A stretch of DNA of 6,621 nt, from positions 1-6,621 of the forward strand of contig QOAL01000231.1 of assembly GCA_003978135.1 (NCBI GenBank), in the 5' to 3' direction. Position 1 is the stretch's first letter, and each line of letters opens with the position of its first letter. The stretch is from Thermodesulfatator sp. Its GTDB lineage: Bacteria; Desulfobacterota; Dissulfuribacteria; Dissulfuribacterales; QOAL01. Positions 1-5,494 of the stretch are shown piece by piece. The notes under the pieces are model-generated. The model was given only the letters and a program-made list of their open reading frames with translations, was not told the DNA's origin and ran no database searches. The position numbers and the translations under genes are program-made.

Positions 1-630
1 TTCAAAAAAACTCATGTGGCAGGTCTGGTATTCGCCGGCACCATTACCAAGACCAGGATATTTTTTGATATACGTCCTGATCTTCGGGCCCTTGCCCTAT
101 GGAAAAAAATGAAAGGCCACCTGGACGACAAAATTCTCAGGGCACTGGCAAGAGAGCTTGAGATGGAAGGCATGAGGGTTCTTTCTTATACTTGGCTTCT
201 TTCAGATCTTTTATTCCCCAAAGGCGTCCTGACCAGAAGGGCACCTTCTGAAGAGGAAGAAAATGATATCGTCTTCGGCCTGGAGCTGGCGAGACAGATA
301 GGAAGACTGGACATCGGCCAGTGCATAGTAGTGCAAGATGGTTCAGTGCTGGCCGTAGAGGCCATTGAGGGGACTGACGAGACCATAAAAAGGGGAGGCA
401 GGCTTGGCGGTCCTGGCTCAGTAGTTATAAAGATTTGCAAGCCCACACAGGATACCAGGTTTGACCTGCCTGCCATTGGTACAAAAACCATAGAAGCCAT
501 GATAGAGGCTGGCGCCAAGGTATTGGCTGCCGAGGCGGGGAAATCCCTTTTCTTCGATCGCCGGGATGCCGTAGAGCTTGCAGACAAGCATGGTATTGCC
601 ATAATCGGTGTCGAACCTGAAAACACATGA
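1..630 (+). CDS. lpxI: UDP-2,3-diacylglucosamine pyrophosphatase LpxI (5'-truncated by window edge)
   Basis: LpxI hydrolyses UDP-2,3-diacylglucosamine to lipid X and UMP, the fourth step of lipid A synthesis. It takes the place of LpxH in many alpha- and deltaproteobacteria. The frame is open from base 1, so the gene enters from the left; 209 residues are visible and roughly 70 N-terminal residues (family length about 270-285) should lie outside. A GTG at 16 is only an internal valine codon. Family signatures seen are DIRPDLRAL near the left end, a DDKILRALARELE helix, the C-terminal catalytic domain with DIGQ and LAVEAIEGTDETI, a KPTQDTRFDLPAIG motif, and a final ADKHGIAIIGVEP. The stop overlaps the next start (ATGA, 627-630), so translation is probably coupled. 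Its place before an oxidoreductase gene and lpxB supports the call. No frameshift or odd residue was noticed. Confidence 0.93.
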   Translation, partial: FKKTHVAGLVFAGTITKTRIFFDIRPDLRALALWKKMKGHLDDKILRALARELEMEGMRVLSYTWLLSDLLFPKGVLTRRAPSEEEENDIVFGLELARQIGRLDIGQCIVVQDGSVLAVEAIEGTDETIKRGGRLGGPGSVVIKICKPTQDTRFDLPAIGTKTIEAMIEAGAKVLAAEAGKSLFFDRRDAVELADKHGIAIIGVEPENT

Positions 631-1601
631 AAAGAAATAGGCATATGAAGGCTGCAGTTATAGGGGCAGGATATCTTGGCAGGTTTCATGCCCAGAAATA
701 TGCTGCCATGGAGGAAGTTGACCTGCTGGCAGTGGTGGATGTGGATGAAGAACGCTCCAGGCTTGTTGCAGAAGAGGTGGGTTCAACAGCATATTCCAGA
801 ATTGAGGACATTCCTGAAAAAATAGATTTGGCCTCTGTAGTGGTGCCAACTACCCTTCATCATGAGGTGGCACGTAACCTCCTCCAGAAGGGTGTGCATA
901 TCCTCCTGGAAAAACCCATGACTACTACCCGGCAGGAGGCGGTCGAGCTAATAGATCTTGCTGAAAAAAAGGGTCTGGTACTTCAGGTGGGTCACCTGGA
1001 ACGCTTCAATCCCGCCATAGTGACCTTGGAAAAGCGGGTCACTGAGCCCCTTTTCATAGAAGGCCACAGACTCAGCGGATTCAAGCCCAGAGCTACTGAT
1101 GTTGACGTGGTACTGGATCTTATGATCCACGACATAGATATTGTACTCTCCCTTGTAAAGGCCCCGGTGAAAGAAATAAGGGCTGCTGGTGTTCCTGTCC
1201 TCACTCCCAGGATAGACATTGCCAATGTACGATTGATATTTGAAAACGGCTGTACTGCAAATCTTACGGCCAGCCGGATCTCTTTGAAAGATCTGAGAAG
1301 GATAAGGGTTTTCCAATCAGGTTGTTACATCTCGGCTGACTGCAGCCAGAGAAACAATCTCATAGTTACTGCAGACAGGTCGGCATCTAATACGTTCTCT
1401 TCCATGAAGCCTGAGTTTCTCACCCATGAGAAGGTGGACATACTGGATTTGGAACTCAGGGATTTTGTTCGCTGCGTAAGGCAGGGACTGATACCCAAAG
1501 TGGATGGCAGTGCAGGACTTAGGGCCCTTTCCCTGGCACTGGACATCAATGAGGCCATAAGCCAAGGGCTGGAATCTTCCGGCATCTCAAATGTCTTGTG
1601 A
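627..1601 (+). CDS. Gfo/Idh/MocA-family NAD(P)-dependent oxidoreductase, candidate sugar-nucleotide 3-dehydrogenase of lipid A synthesis
   Basis: This is a predicted cytoplasmic NAD(P)-dependent sugar dehydrogenase of 324 residues. It has an N-terminal Rossmann fold with AVIGAGYLGRFHA (about residues 10-22), the family EKP motif with its active-site lysine (residues 95-97), a GHLERFNPA segment (122-130), and a DLMIHDID motif with the conserved histidine at 168. The Gfo/Idh family is certain but the substrate is not. The setting between lpxI and lpxB resembles gnnA, whose product oxidises the 3-OH of UDP-GlcNAc so that GnnB can add an amino group. No GnnB-like aminotransferase is in the window, so that role is inference. 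The ATG at 627 overlaps the lpxI stop. A second in-frame ATG at 645 begins at the usual family N-terminus and is an equally good start; neither has a clear ribosome binding site. The 3' end overlaps lpxB by 11 bases. Confidence 0.9.
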   Translation: MKRNRHMKAAVIGAGYLGRFHAQKYAAMEEVDLLAVVDVDEERSRLVAEEVGSTAYSRIEDIPEKIDLASVVVPTTLHHEVARNLLQKGVHILLEKPMTTTRQEAVELIDLAEKKGLVLQVGHLERFNPAIVTLEKRVTEPLFIEGHRLSGFKPRATDVDVVLDLMIHDIDIVLSLVKAPVKEIRAAGVPVLTPRIDIANVRLIFENGCTANLTASRISLKDLRRIRVFQSGCYISADCSQRNNLIVTADRSASNTFSSMKPEFLTHEKVDILDLELRDFVRCVRQGLIPKVDGSAGLRALSLALDINEAISQGLESSGISNVL

Positions 1602-2769
1602 GAAGATATTTCTGATAGCAGGAGAGGCATCAGGAGATCAGCATGCCGCAGACCTGGTACGAAATCTCAAGCTGCTTAATCAAGATCTTCGTGTTTATGC
1701 TGTAGGTGGCGAGGGTCTCAAGAGGGCTGGAGCCAGGATTATTGTCAGAAGTTCAGAGCTTTCAGTGGTTGGTGCCGTCGAGGTCTTGCATCACATCCGT
1801 CCCATTTTAAAGGCGTACAGAAGGGTTGTGAACTGGCTTGAAAGTGAAAGACCGAGCCTTCTCATTCTGGTAGATTTTCCTGAATTCAACCTGCTTATAG
1901 CGAAAAAAGCAAAGGCCCTGGGCATTCCTGTTTTCTATTTTATAAGTCCCCAGATTTGGGCCTGGAGGCAGGGAAGGGTCAGAAAAATAAAAAGGCTCGT
2001 TGACAGAATGGCAGTTATCCTTCCCTTTGAGAAGGATTTCTACAGGAATTACGGAATAGACGTTGAATTTGTCGGCCATCCCCTTTTAGATTCAGTAAAA
2101 CCACGCATGTCCCGTGAAGAGTTTTTCAATAAATTTTCCATACCAGGTTCAGCTCGTCTGGTCTGTTTGCTGCCCGGCAGCAGATCCGGAGAGATTAGGC
2201 GTCATCTGAACCTTTTTTTAAAGACTGCTGGAAAAATATCCCGGCAGCATCCAGACTGTTCTTTTTGTCTTCCCCTGGCCCCGGGCCTTTCCGGCGATAT
2301 TGAAAGATTTATCAACAAAGGCGTTAGGGATTTTACCAAGTCATCCAAGCTTGAGGTGTATCTTGTTCGAGACAGTGCCCATGATGCCATGGCGGCCTCG
2401 GACCTTGTCATTGCAGCTTCCGGAACGGTGACCCTTGAAGCCGCAATTTTGAGGGTGCCCATGATTGTTACCTACAGGCTGGCGCCCTTAACATATTTTG
2501 CCGGCAGGCTTCTGGTAAGGGTCAAGTGGGTGAGTCTGGTCAACCTGATTGCCGGCAGGCAAGTGGTACCGGAAATCCTGCAAGATAAAGCCATACCTGA
2601 GAATTTGTGTGATCAAGCCCTCAGGCTCTTGGAAGACCATGAGGCCAGAACAGCCATGATAAGACAACTGGACGAAATCGTGGGCCTTCTTGGAAAGCCA
2701 GGCGCTGCACACAGGGCTGCTTCCCTGGTCCAATCCATGTTGATGCAAACTCATGCGGACAAAGCATAG
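1591..2769 (+). CDS. lpxB: Lipid-A-disaccharide synthase LpxB
   Basis: LpxB is a peripheral inner-membrane GT-B glycosyltransferase (family GT19). It joins UDP-2,3-diacylglucosamine to lipid X and releases UDP, giving the tetraacyl disaccharide 1-phosphate. The 392 residues are full length (E. coli LpxB has 382). Motifs in order: IAGEASGD (9-16), the VDFPEFN segment (94-100), SPQIWAWRQGR (119-129), PFEKDFY (145-151), VGHPLLD (161-167), LPGSRSGEI (194-202), ASGTVTLEAA (276-285), TYRLAPLTYF (294-303) and SLVNLIAGRQVVPE (315-328). It starts 11 bases inside the end of the upstream oxidoreductase gene, with no strong ribosome binding site, which suggests translational coupling. It is the last gene of the visible lpx run: a tRNA gene with its own promoter follows after 80 bases. 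Confidence 0.97.
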   Translation: MSCEKIFLIAGEASGDQHAADLVRNLKLLNQDLRVYAVGGEGLKRAGARIIVRSSELSVVGAVEVLHHIRPILKAYRRVVNWLESERPSLLILVDFPEFNLLIAKKAKALGIPVFYFISPQIWAWRQGRVRKIKRLVDRMAVILPFEKDFYRNYGIDVEFVGHPLLDSVKPRMSREEFFNKFSIPGSARLVCLLPGSRSGEIRRHLNLFLKTAGKISRQHPDCSFCLPLAPGLSGDIERFINKGVRDFTKSSKLEVYLVRDSAHDAMAASDLVIAASGTVTLEAAILRVPMIVTYRLAPLTYFAGRLLVRVKWVSLVNLIAGRQVVPEILQDKAIPENLCDQALRLLEDHEARTAMIRQLDEIVGLLGKPGAAHRAASLVQSMLMQTHADKA

Positions 2770-2806
2770 CCGTTCTTGACAGCAGCAATGGATGGTTCAG
2801 ATGATC

Positions 2807-2834
2807 TTGACAATTTGTCATGCCTGGATATATT
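2807..2834 (+). promoter_or_regulatory. Sigma70-type promoter for the tRNA gene
   Basis: A perfect -35 TTGACA (2807-2812) is separated by 16 bases from a -10 TATATT (2829-2834, one mismatch from consensus). The predicted transcript start, near 2841, lies about 9 bases before the tRNA 5' end, a typical layout for a tRNA promoter. The -35 box lies within a 13-base dyad (TGACAA-T-TTGTCA, 2808-2820). A second TTGACA at 2776-2781 has no good partner box. Confidence 0.7.
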
Positions 2835-2849
2835 GATCACTTCAGGTCA

Positions 2850-2923
2850 GGGCCCATAGCTCAGTTGGTCAGAGCCACCGGCTCATAACCGGTTGGTCCC
2901 AGGTTCGAATCCTGGTGGGCCCA
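2850..2923 (+). tRNA. tRNA with CAU anticodon (tRNA-Ile2 or elongator tRNA-Met)
   Basis: The sequence folds as a complete cloverleaf of 74 bases. The acceptor stem GGGCCCA pairs with TGGGCCC (2916-2922), the D-arm is GCTC/GAGC, the anticodon stem ACCGG/CCGGT carries loop CTCATAA with anticodon CAT at 2884-2886, and the T-arm CCAGG/CCTGG has loop TTCGAAT. The discriminator base is A2923. CCA is not encoded (the next bases are ATC), so it must be added by the CCA-adding enzyme. The closed first acceptor pair argues against an initiator tRNA. Acceptor pairs C4-G69 and C5-G68 match positions known to favour TilS recognition of tRNA-Ile2 in E. coli, so the anticodon C may be modified to lysidine and read AUA. 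Elongator Met cannot be excluded by eye. Confidence 0.95.
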
Positions 2924-3045
2924 ATCAGGCCCTTTGAGCCCAGGGTCTGGAACATTAGAACAGTAGGCATTTTCAAAATGTGCCTGCAGGAAGGCAGAAA
3001 TACAATATGCTGCTGTATAAAAGGACTTTTTAAGGATTTTATGAT

Positions 3046-3073
3046 AGGTGCAATGAAAAATTGCACCTTTTTT
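3046..3073 (+). terminator. Intrinsic (Rho-independent) terminator between the tRNA and nif3
   Basis: A perfect 9-bp stem, AGGTGCAAT (3046-3054) with ATTGCACCT (3060-3068), closes a GAAAA loop and runs into six T residues (3068-3073). It would end transcripts starting at the tRNA promoter. It lies only 16 bases before the nif3 ATG, so it could also act as an attenuator or as a structure in the nif3 leader. Confidence 0.85.
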
Positions 3074-3089
3074 AATGTAATCAGGTAAT

Positions 3090-3905
3090 ATGGTCCCTAC
3101 AGTTAATGACTTAATTCAGGAGTTTTTCTCCTGGGCGCCGCAAGAGCTTGCCGAAGACTGGGACAATGTTGGTCTGCAGGTTGGCTATCCCTATTGGCCT
3201 GTTAAAAGGGCAGTCCTGTCTTTGGATGTCACACCTCTGACCCTCGCTTTTGCTTTAAAGGTAAAGGCTGATATTGTCATATCACATCATCCGCTCATAT
3301 TTACACCTCTTACCTGTCTAAATCTTAACCAGACTACTGCCCGCCTACTGGCGGGTTTTTTGCGTCATGAAATTGCTGTTGTTTCAATGCACACAAATCT
3401 TGATTCGGCCAGGGGCGGGGTAAATGACCGTCTTGCTGCCCTGATCGGGATTGAAAATCTGGAGCCTCTGGTGCCCAATTCTGTACACAAGGATTTAGGG
3501 CTCGGGCGCATAGGGGAGCTTCCTGAACCCATGTATCCAGACGAGTTTCTCAGTGCTGTGGCCAGCAGTCTTGGCAGGGAATGCATGGCAGTGGCAGGTA
3601 CAGTACAGGGAAAGATCGAGAAGGTGGCCATTTGTTCCGGTTCGGGATCAAGCCTTTTTCAGGATGCTGTTGATAGAGGGGTCCATGCCTATGTTTCCGG
3701 AGAAATAAAACACAGTACGGCCAGAGAGGCCCAGGCTCAGGGTGTCTTGGTGGTAGATGCCGGACATTTTGAAACAGAAAGGCCTGTGGTGTTCAGCATG
3801 AGGGAATTTCTTGAAACCAAATCCAAAGAGAAGGGCTGGCAGCTTGATGTGGCAGTATTTGAGGAAGAGCAGTCACCGTTTAAATACTGGAAGTCGGAAC
3901 CATGA
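3090..3905 (+). CDS. NIF3-like dinuclear metal centre protein (YbgI/YqfO family, often annotated GTP cyclohydrolase 1 type 2)
   Basis: This is a 271-residue member of the NIF3/YbgI family, which forms toroidal hexamers with two metal ions per subunit. The physiological role is unsettled; the 'GTP cyclohydrolase 1 type 2' name comes from activity reported for a Helicobacter homologue. Seen here are EDWDNVGLQVG (22-32), the metal-binding ISHHP (64-68, H66/H67), MHTNLD (100-105, D105), GEIKH (204-208) and DAGHFETER (223-231, H226 and E230). All five expected ligands are present. It is the short form, without the extra middle domain of YqfO-type proteins. The ATG at 3090 gives the normal family N-terminus and has a modest AGG five bases upstream. 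A coiled-coil zinc-ribbon gene follows after 70 bases on the same strand, a pairing also seen in Helicobacter (HP0959/HP0958) and Mycobacterium. Confidence 0.94.
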   Translation: MVPTVNDLIQEFFSWAPQELAEDWDNVGLQVGYPYWPVKRAVLSLDVTPLTLAFALKVKADIVISHHPLIFTPLTCLNLNQTTARLLAGFLRHEIAVVSMHTNLDSARGGVNDRLAALIGIENLEPLVPNSVHKDLGLGRIGELPEPMYPDEFLSAVASSLGRECMAVAGTVQGKIEKVAICSGSGSSLFQDAVDRGVHAYVSGEIKHSTAREAQAQGVLVVDAGHFETERPVVFSMREFLETKSKEKGWQLDVAVFEEEQSPFKYWKSEP

Positions 3906-3975
3906 TAACCGGATATTATGGTAGTGGGATCAGCAAGGAATTTTTTGTAACCATTGTTAAAAGGGGATTGATAAA

Positions 3976-4683
3976 TTGAGACCAGAACTTTCTACACTCA
4001 TCAGGCTACAGGGCATAGATTTAGAGATCAGAAAACTGGGGCTTGAAAAGGACGAACTGCCTGACAGGTTTAATGCCCTAAAGGAGTTAATGGCTGAAAA
4101 GGATGCGGAAATCGCAGAACTCAAGGAAAAATTGGCAGATATCCGAACTCGAAAAACCGAGGTAGAGGATGAACTGGAGCTGGAATCCGAAAGGCTTAAA
4201 AAATCCCAGCAGAAGATGAGCTCTGTCAAGAACAGCAGGGAATACCAGGCTCTTTCCAAGGAGATAGAGGAAATCAAGAAGTCCAATAAGGCAAGAGAGG
4301 ATGAGATTCTCAAATTGGACGAGGAAATAGACGAACTCAAGGCACAGGTAAAGGAAAAGGGCAAGGAGGTTGAGAAGCTAAAGAAAGAGATGGCTGCAGA
4401 GAAGAAGCGTATCTCCAAGGCCGGCAAGGAGATGGATAAAAAGATTGCAGCCCTGACTGCCGAACGGGATGAGGTCGCCAAGGAGGTGAAACCCGATCTT
4501 ATGGCAAGATACAGGTTTCTGGCGGAAAAAAGGGCAGGCATTGTGGTAGCAGCCGTTGATGAAGGTGTTTGCAGCGCATGTAACATGAATATTCCTCCAC
4601 AGATGTATAATGATTTGCTGAGAGATGAAAAACTTCTGTTTTGTCCTTCATGTCAGCGAATCATATATGCACTGAAGGTGTGA
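3976..4683 (+). CDS. Coiled-coil C4-type zinc-ribbon protein (DUF164, HP0958/CdsZ-like)
   Basis: This 235-residue protein has a long, highly charged coiled coil (about residues 10-175, rich in E and K with heptad-like leucines). It carries the family hallmark VKNSREYQAL (84-93) and a C-terminal zinc ribbon with cysteines 199, 202, 223 and 226 (CSAC, 20 residues, CPSC). Homologues include HP0958 of Helicobacter, implicated in flagellar gene control and RpoN stability, and chlamydial CdsZ. What this copy does is not shown, and nothing flagellar is in the window. The start is a TTG at 3976, chosen because AAGGGG (3961-3966) lies nine bases upstream and the protein then begins with the usual family N-terminus; no ATG is available nearby. 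It probably shares a transcript with nif3. The next gene downstream, after a 395-base gap, is rnpB. Confidence 0.9.
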   Translation: MRPELSTLIRLQGIDLEIRKLGLEKDELPDRFNALKELMAEKDAEIAELKEKLADIRTRKTEVEDELELESERLKKSQQKMSSVKNSREYQALSKEIEEIKKSNKAREDEILKLDEEIDELKAQVKEKGKEVEKLKKEMAAEKKRISKAGKEMDKKIAALTAERDEVAKEVKPDLMARYRFLAEKRAGIVVAAVDEGVCSACNMNIPPQMYNDLLRDEKLLFCPSCQRIIYALKV

Positions 4684-4747
4684 TACCCGGTTATGTATTT
4701 CGAATGTTTTAACGACATGGTTGCTGTAAGGGCCGGCAACTTTCGTA

Positions 4748-4794
4748 AGATAAGGTCACGGTGAGCAATCCCGGTTTGTCCCGTTCGCTTATCT
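4748..4794. repeat. Two-part hairpin AGATAAG/CTTATCT with inner ACGG/CCGT
   Basis: Seven outer pairs (4748-4754 with 4788-4794) and four inner pairs (4758-4761 with 4781-4784) are separated by a symmetric three-by-three internal loop, with a 19-base apical loop. It could be an RNA stem-loop or a DNA dyad. No T-run follows, so it is not an obvious terminator. Confidence 0.5.
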
Positions 4795-4850
4795 AAAGCA
4801 TGATTACGCTCTCTCTAAGCCAGGCTTACTAATTAATGGCTTCGAAAAGA

Positions 4851-4994
4851 GACGAGCAGTTTCTTTCAAGATTTCACCAAGGGATAGCCAGTTTTGGCCG
4901 CACTCAAGTTTGTAGGATTGTCCGGGTATTTATCCAGAAAGACTATGTAGCCTGCACAGCGGCTATTGGTGAATCTTGAAAGAAATCGCTCGTC
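4851..4994. repeat. Long imperfect inverted repeat (arms about 34-39 bases), MITE-like or long-hairpin element
   Basis: The left arm (4851-4889) and right arm (4961-4994) are near-perfect reverse complements. GACGAGC pairs with GCTCGTC; after two weak positions, TTTCTTTCAAGAT pairs with ATCTTGAAAGAAA; after a one-base bulge, TCACCAA pairs with TTGGTGA; after a short bulge, TAGCC pairs with GGCTA. The 71-base loop holds smaller hairpins (GCCA-GTTT-TGGC at 4887-4898 and GGGT-ATTT-ATCC at 4924-4935). No open frame spans it. It could be a small non-autonomous mobile element with terminal inverted repeats, or a stable RNA hairpin. No clear target-site duplication flanks it, only a loose GGCT..GAAAA similarity (4838-4850 and 4999-5011). 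It ends about 84 bases before rnpB. Confidence 0.75.
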
Positions 4995-5041
4995 CCCAGG
5001 CTATGAAAAAAACTGGGAATGTTTCCTGTCACGGCATGCCT

Positions 5042-5070
5042 TTGCAATGTGCATGAACAGTGACTAATTT
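5042..5070 (+). promoter_or_regulatory. Possible rnpB promoter
   Basis: TTGCAA (5042-5047), a 17-base spacer and TAATTT (5065-5070) would put the transcript start near 5077, just before the 5' strand of the RNase P RNA P1 helix. The -10 box is a poor match, so the placement is tentative. Confidence 0.3.
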
Positions 5071-5078
5071 TATCTCGA

Positions 5079-5450
5079 GGCCTTGAAGACAGGCGGATGA
5101 TCGCCTGCAGTGTGGTCTGCAGGAGGAAAGTCCGGGCTCCGCAGGGCAAGGTGGTTCGTAACGCGAACCGGGGGTGACCCCAGGGAAAGTGCCACAGAAA
5201 ACAGACCGCCATGCTATAGGCATGGTAAGGGTGAAAAGGTGAGGTAAGAGCTCACCAGCCGGGAGAGTGATCTTCCGGGCTTGGTAAACCCCACCTGGAG
5301 CAAGACCAAATAGGGAGATGACTGAAGGTGGCCCGCCTGAGTCTCCGGGTAGGTTGCTAGAGGTTCCAGGCGACTGGTACCCTAGATGAATGATCATCAT
5401 TCCATTGTGTATGGAATACAGAACCCGGCTTACAGCCTGTCTTCAGGGCC
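5079..5450 (+). ncRNA. rnpB: RNase P RNA, bacterial class A
   Basis: This is the catalytic RNA of RNase P, which removes the 5' leader from pre-tRNAs. The ends pair as helix P1: GGCCTTGAAGACAGGC (5079-5094) with GCCTGTCTTCAGGGCC (5435-5450), 16 pairs with one wobble. Conserved blocks are present: GAGGAAAGTCCGGGCTCC (about 5123-5140), GCCACAGAAAACAG, AGGGTGAAAAGGTG (5228-5241), GAGGTAAGAGCTCACC (5241-5256), GGTAAACCCC, GGGTAGGTTGCTAGAGG, AGATGAATGATCATC and ACAGAACCCGGCTTACA (5418-5434). Length (about 370) and layout fit class A. The exact mature ends may lie a few bases inside the given ones. It shares the strand of its neighbours, nif3 and the zinc-ribbon gene upstream and panB downstream. 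The tRNA in this window does not encode CCA, so its contact with the RNase P CCA-binding site depends on added CCA. Confidence 0.97.
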
Positions 5451-5456
5451 TTTTTT
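5435..5456 (+). terminator. rnpB terminator formed by the 3' strand of P1 plus T-run
   Basis: The 3' strand of the 16-bp P1 helix ends in GGCC and is followed at once by TTTTTT (5451-5456). The closing P1 stem therefore doubles as an intrinsic terminator, though its partner strand lies about 340 bases upstream. A second T-run follows the small palindrome AACCGGTT at 5462-5469. Confidence 0.55.
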
Positions 5457-5494
5457 CTGTTAACCGGTTTTTTTAGGACTCGAGGTGATTAATC

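Larger units (their letters stand above)
4684..5078. other. Non-coding intergenic stretch rich in inverted repeats
   Basis: I find no convincing coding region on either strand in these 395 bases. The stretch holds several dyads. GTTGCTG (4720-4726) faces CGGCAAC (4734-4740, one wobble) and is followed only by TTT, so it is a weak candidate terminator for the zinc-ribbon gene. AGATAAG (4748-4754) faces CTTATCT (4788-4794), with an inner ACGG/CCGT pair. A perfect TAAGCC-A-GGCTTA palindrome lies at 4816-4828. The long inverted repeat at 4851-4994 is listed separately, and the rnpB promoter should be near the right end. I do not recognise a known riboswitch or small RNA class here. Confidence 0.6.

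Noticed and set aside
16..630. GTG at 16 as the true start of lpxI
   Set aside because: The frame is open to base 1 and the family needs about 70 more N-terminal residues, so the gene is cut by the window edge.
2776..2805. First TTGACA (2776-2781) as a second tRNA promoter
   Set aside because: No acceptable -10 box lies at a 16-18 base distance; the box at 2807 is much better.
3957..4586. 209-residue minus-strand ORF opposite the zinc-ribbon gene
   Set aside because: It is the serine- and leucine-rich antisense shadow of the coiled coil. The plus strand has the clear family motifs and zinc cysteines.
4851..4994. Retron or msr/msd-like RNA
   Set aside because: Long inverted repeats are shared with retrons, but no reverse transcriptase gene lies nearby and no msr-type features were recognised.
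4838..5011. Similar flanks GGCTTCGAAAAGA (4838-4850) and GGCTATGAAAAAA (4999-5011) as a target-site duplication of the long inverted repeat
   Set aside because: The match is imperfect and the right copy does not abut the repeat end, so it does not count as a target duplication.
4943..5400. Two minus-strand ORFs of 89 and 123 residues
   Set aside because: They run across the RNase P RNA gene, whose conserved blocks and P1 ends explain the sequence. The residues look random.
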